This document shows, in pieces, positions 34,287 to 34,589 of a stretch of 34,589 bases of DNA (within the stretch, counting starts at the first letter, position 1; the number at the start of each line of letters is the position of its first letter). Source of the DNA: an uncultured Bacilli bacterium. Its GTDB lineage: Bacteria; Bacillota_I; Bacilli_A; RF39; UBA660. The translations under genes were made by a program, and so were the position numbers. The notes beneath the pieces are model-generated. The model was given only the letters and a program-made list of their open reading frames with translations, had not been told where the DNA came from and did not search any database. The stretch is taken from NCBI GenBank assembly GCA_944358435.1, contig CALVRD010000009.1:1-34589 (forward strand). Direction: 5' to 3'.

Positions 34287-34332
34287 GATGATTAGCTATA
34301 ATTATAATAGATGATTAGCTATAATTATAATA
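34287..34332. repeat. Perfect 23-bp tandem repeat, two copies
   Basis: Two identical, directly abutting 23-bp units lie at 34287-34309 and 34310-34332. Each begins GATGATTAGC and contains the palindrome TATAATTATA, so both strands carry TATAAT in each copy. It lies about 110 bases upstream of the HEXXH gene on the promoter side. It could be a duplicated regulatory site or a simple slippage duplication. Confidence 0.9.
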
Positions 34333-34382
34333 ATAATATAAATCTAATTAATACTTGGCAATTTTGGATTATTTTATATTTA

Positions 34383-34523
34383 ATGGCGAAAGTTATATTT
34401 GCTTACAATTTTAAAAAAGCAAATAAAAATATGAAAAATGCTGGTTCTCTTACTATTTTATTATAATTATATACTGGTATTTTATCTTTATTAATGACAC
34501 CTATATTTGAATTTAAATTATAA
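34383..34523 (+). pseudogene. Broken small membrane-protein ORF
   Basis: A plus-strand frame starts MAKVIFAYNFKKANKNMKN, has a hydrophobic run, meets TAA at 34464, and continues in the same frame as LYTGILSLLMTPIFEFKL before a second TAA. One substitution would rejoin the halves into about 46 residues with one membrane segment. There is no clear ribosome binding site. A hairpin follows at once, which supports a former plus-strand transcript. It may be chance. Confidence 0.3.
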
Positions 34524-34577
34524 AACCCCAATTGAGTATAGAACTCAACTAGGGTTTAAATAAATCTTTTTAAGTGT
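34523..34577. terminator. Hairpin with U-tracts on both strands
   Basis: AAACCC (34523-34528) and TTGAGT (34532-34537) pair with ACTCAA (34543-34548) and GGGTTT (34552-34557), with a small internal loop. The minus strand continues TTATAATTT, and the plus strand reaches a run of five T at 34567-34571. It can terminate a minus-strand gene entering from beyond the window or the broken plus-strand ORF. Confidence 0.65.
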
Positions 34578-34589
34578 CTACTTTTTATT

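Larger units (their letters stand above)
34175..34589. other. Gene-poor AT-rich segment at the right end
   Basis: Apart from the weak promoter, the 23-bp tandem repeat, the broken small ORF and the final hairpin listed separately, I see no gene here. The last bases (AAGTGTCTACTTTTTATT) are reminiscent of sequence near the ends of some insertion sequences, but nothing more can be concluded within the window. Confidence 0.5.

Noticed and set aside
34287-34332. Reading the 23-bp repeat pair as a CRISPR or attachment site
   Set aside because: There are only two abutting copies with no spacer and no integrase nearby.

Overview
The window is a low-GC chromosomal segment of a Gram-positive-type bacterium. 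Evidence: a Firmicutes-type DnaB helicase loader, the ruvA-ruvB-queA-tgt order, DUF177-rpmF, alanine racemase and UppP (so a peptidoglycan wall), AGGAGG-like ribosome binding sites, and TTGACA/TGnTATAAT promoters. TGA is used as a stop and TGG for Trp, so the code is standard. The mix of genes fits a streamlined, wall-bearing member of the Bacilli (RF39- or Erysipelotrichia-like gut lineages). That placement is an inference. Nearly every gene is on the minus strand; two small genes are on plus.

Layout, left to right. 96-6340: a six-gene minus-strand operon (CBS/DRTGG Mn-pyrophosphatase, DUF368 lipid-carrier transporter, UppP, ZIP transporter, CmpB-type membrane protein, phosphohexomutase), with a clear promoter at 6313-6340. 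The set suggests undecaprenyl-phosphate recycling and envelope sugar supply. 6371-8430: an HD phosphohydrolase and dnaB, with a canonical dnaB promoter. 8467-10912: prepilin peptidase and a GspF/PilC platform protein with a long Q/N/P/T-rich N-terminal extension. 10969-11268: a small plus-strand gene ending at a terminator shared with tgt. 11254-15115: ruvA-ruvB-queA-tgt behind two tandem promoters; the upstream one contains a near-consensus LexA/DinR SOS box. 15141-16481: yebC plus an unknown membrane protein. 16506-16911: a plus-strand DUF192-like gene. 16910-20729: an orphan Hpt-REC protein, a methyltransferase-like unknown, an unknown 203-residue protein, and obg. 20743-22103: a tandem pair of diverged paralogues of unknown function with their own promoter and terminator. 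22148-23508: unknown exported protein, DUF177 and rpmF. 23520-26351: two FAD-dependent oxidoreductases. 26398-30315: a NatAB-like ABC exporter followed by an M13 metallopeptidase lipoprotein. 30369-31500: alr.

The right end is the accessory part. It holds a decayed, internally deleted IS481-type element (about 31632-32287), a 611-residue membrane-anchored protein with an HEXXH metallopeptidase signature and an internal repeat, a perfect 23-bp tandem repeat, and a broken small membrane ORF ahead of a hairpin terminator.

No tRNA, rRNA, CRISPR array or riboswitch was recognised. The candidates I would look at first are the tandem paralogue pair (20784-22044), the HEXXH repeat protein (32339-34174), the SOS-box promoter of ruvAB-queA-tgt, and the DUF368-UppP operon.
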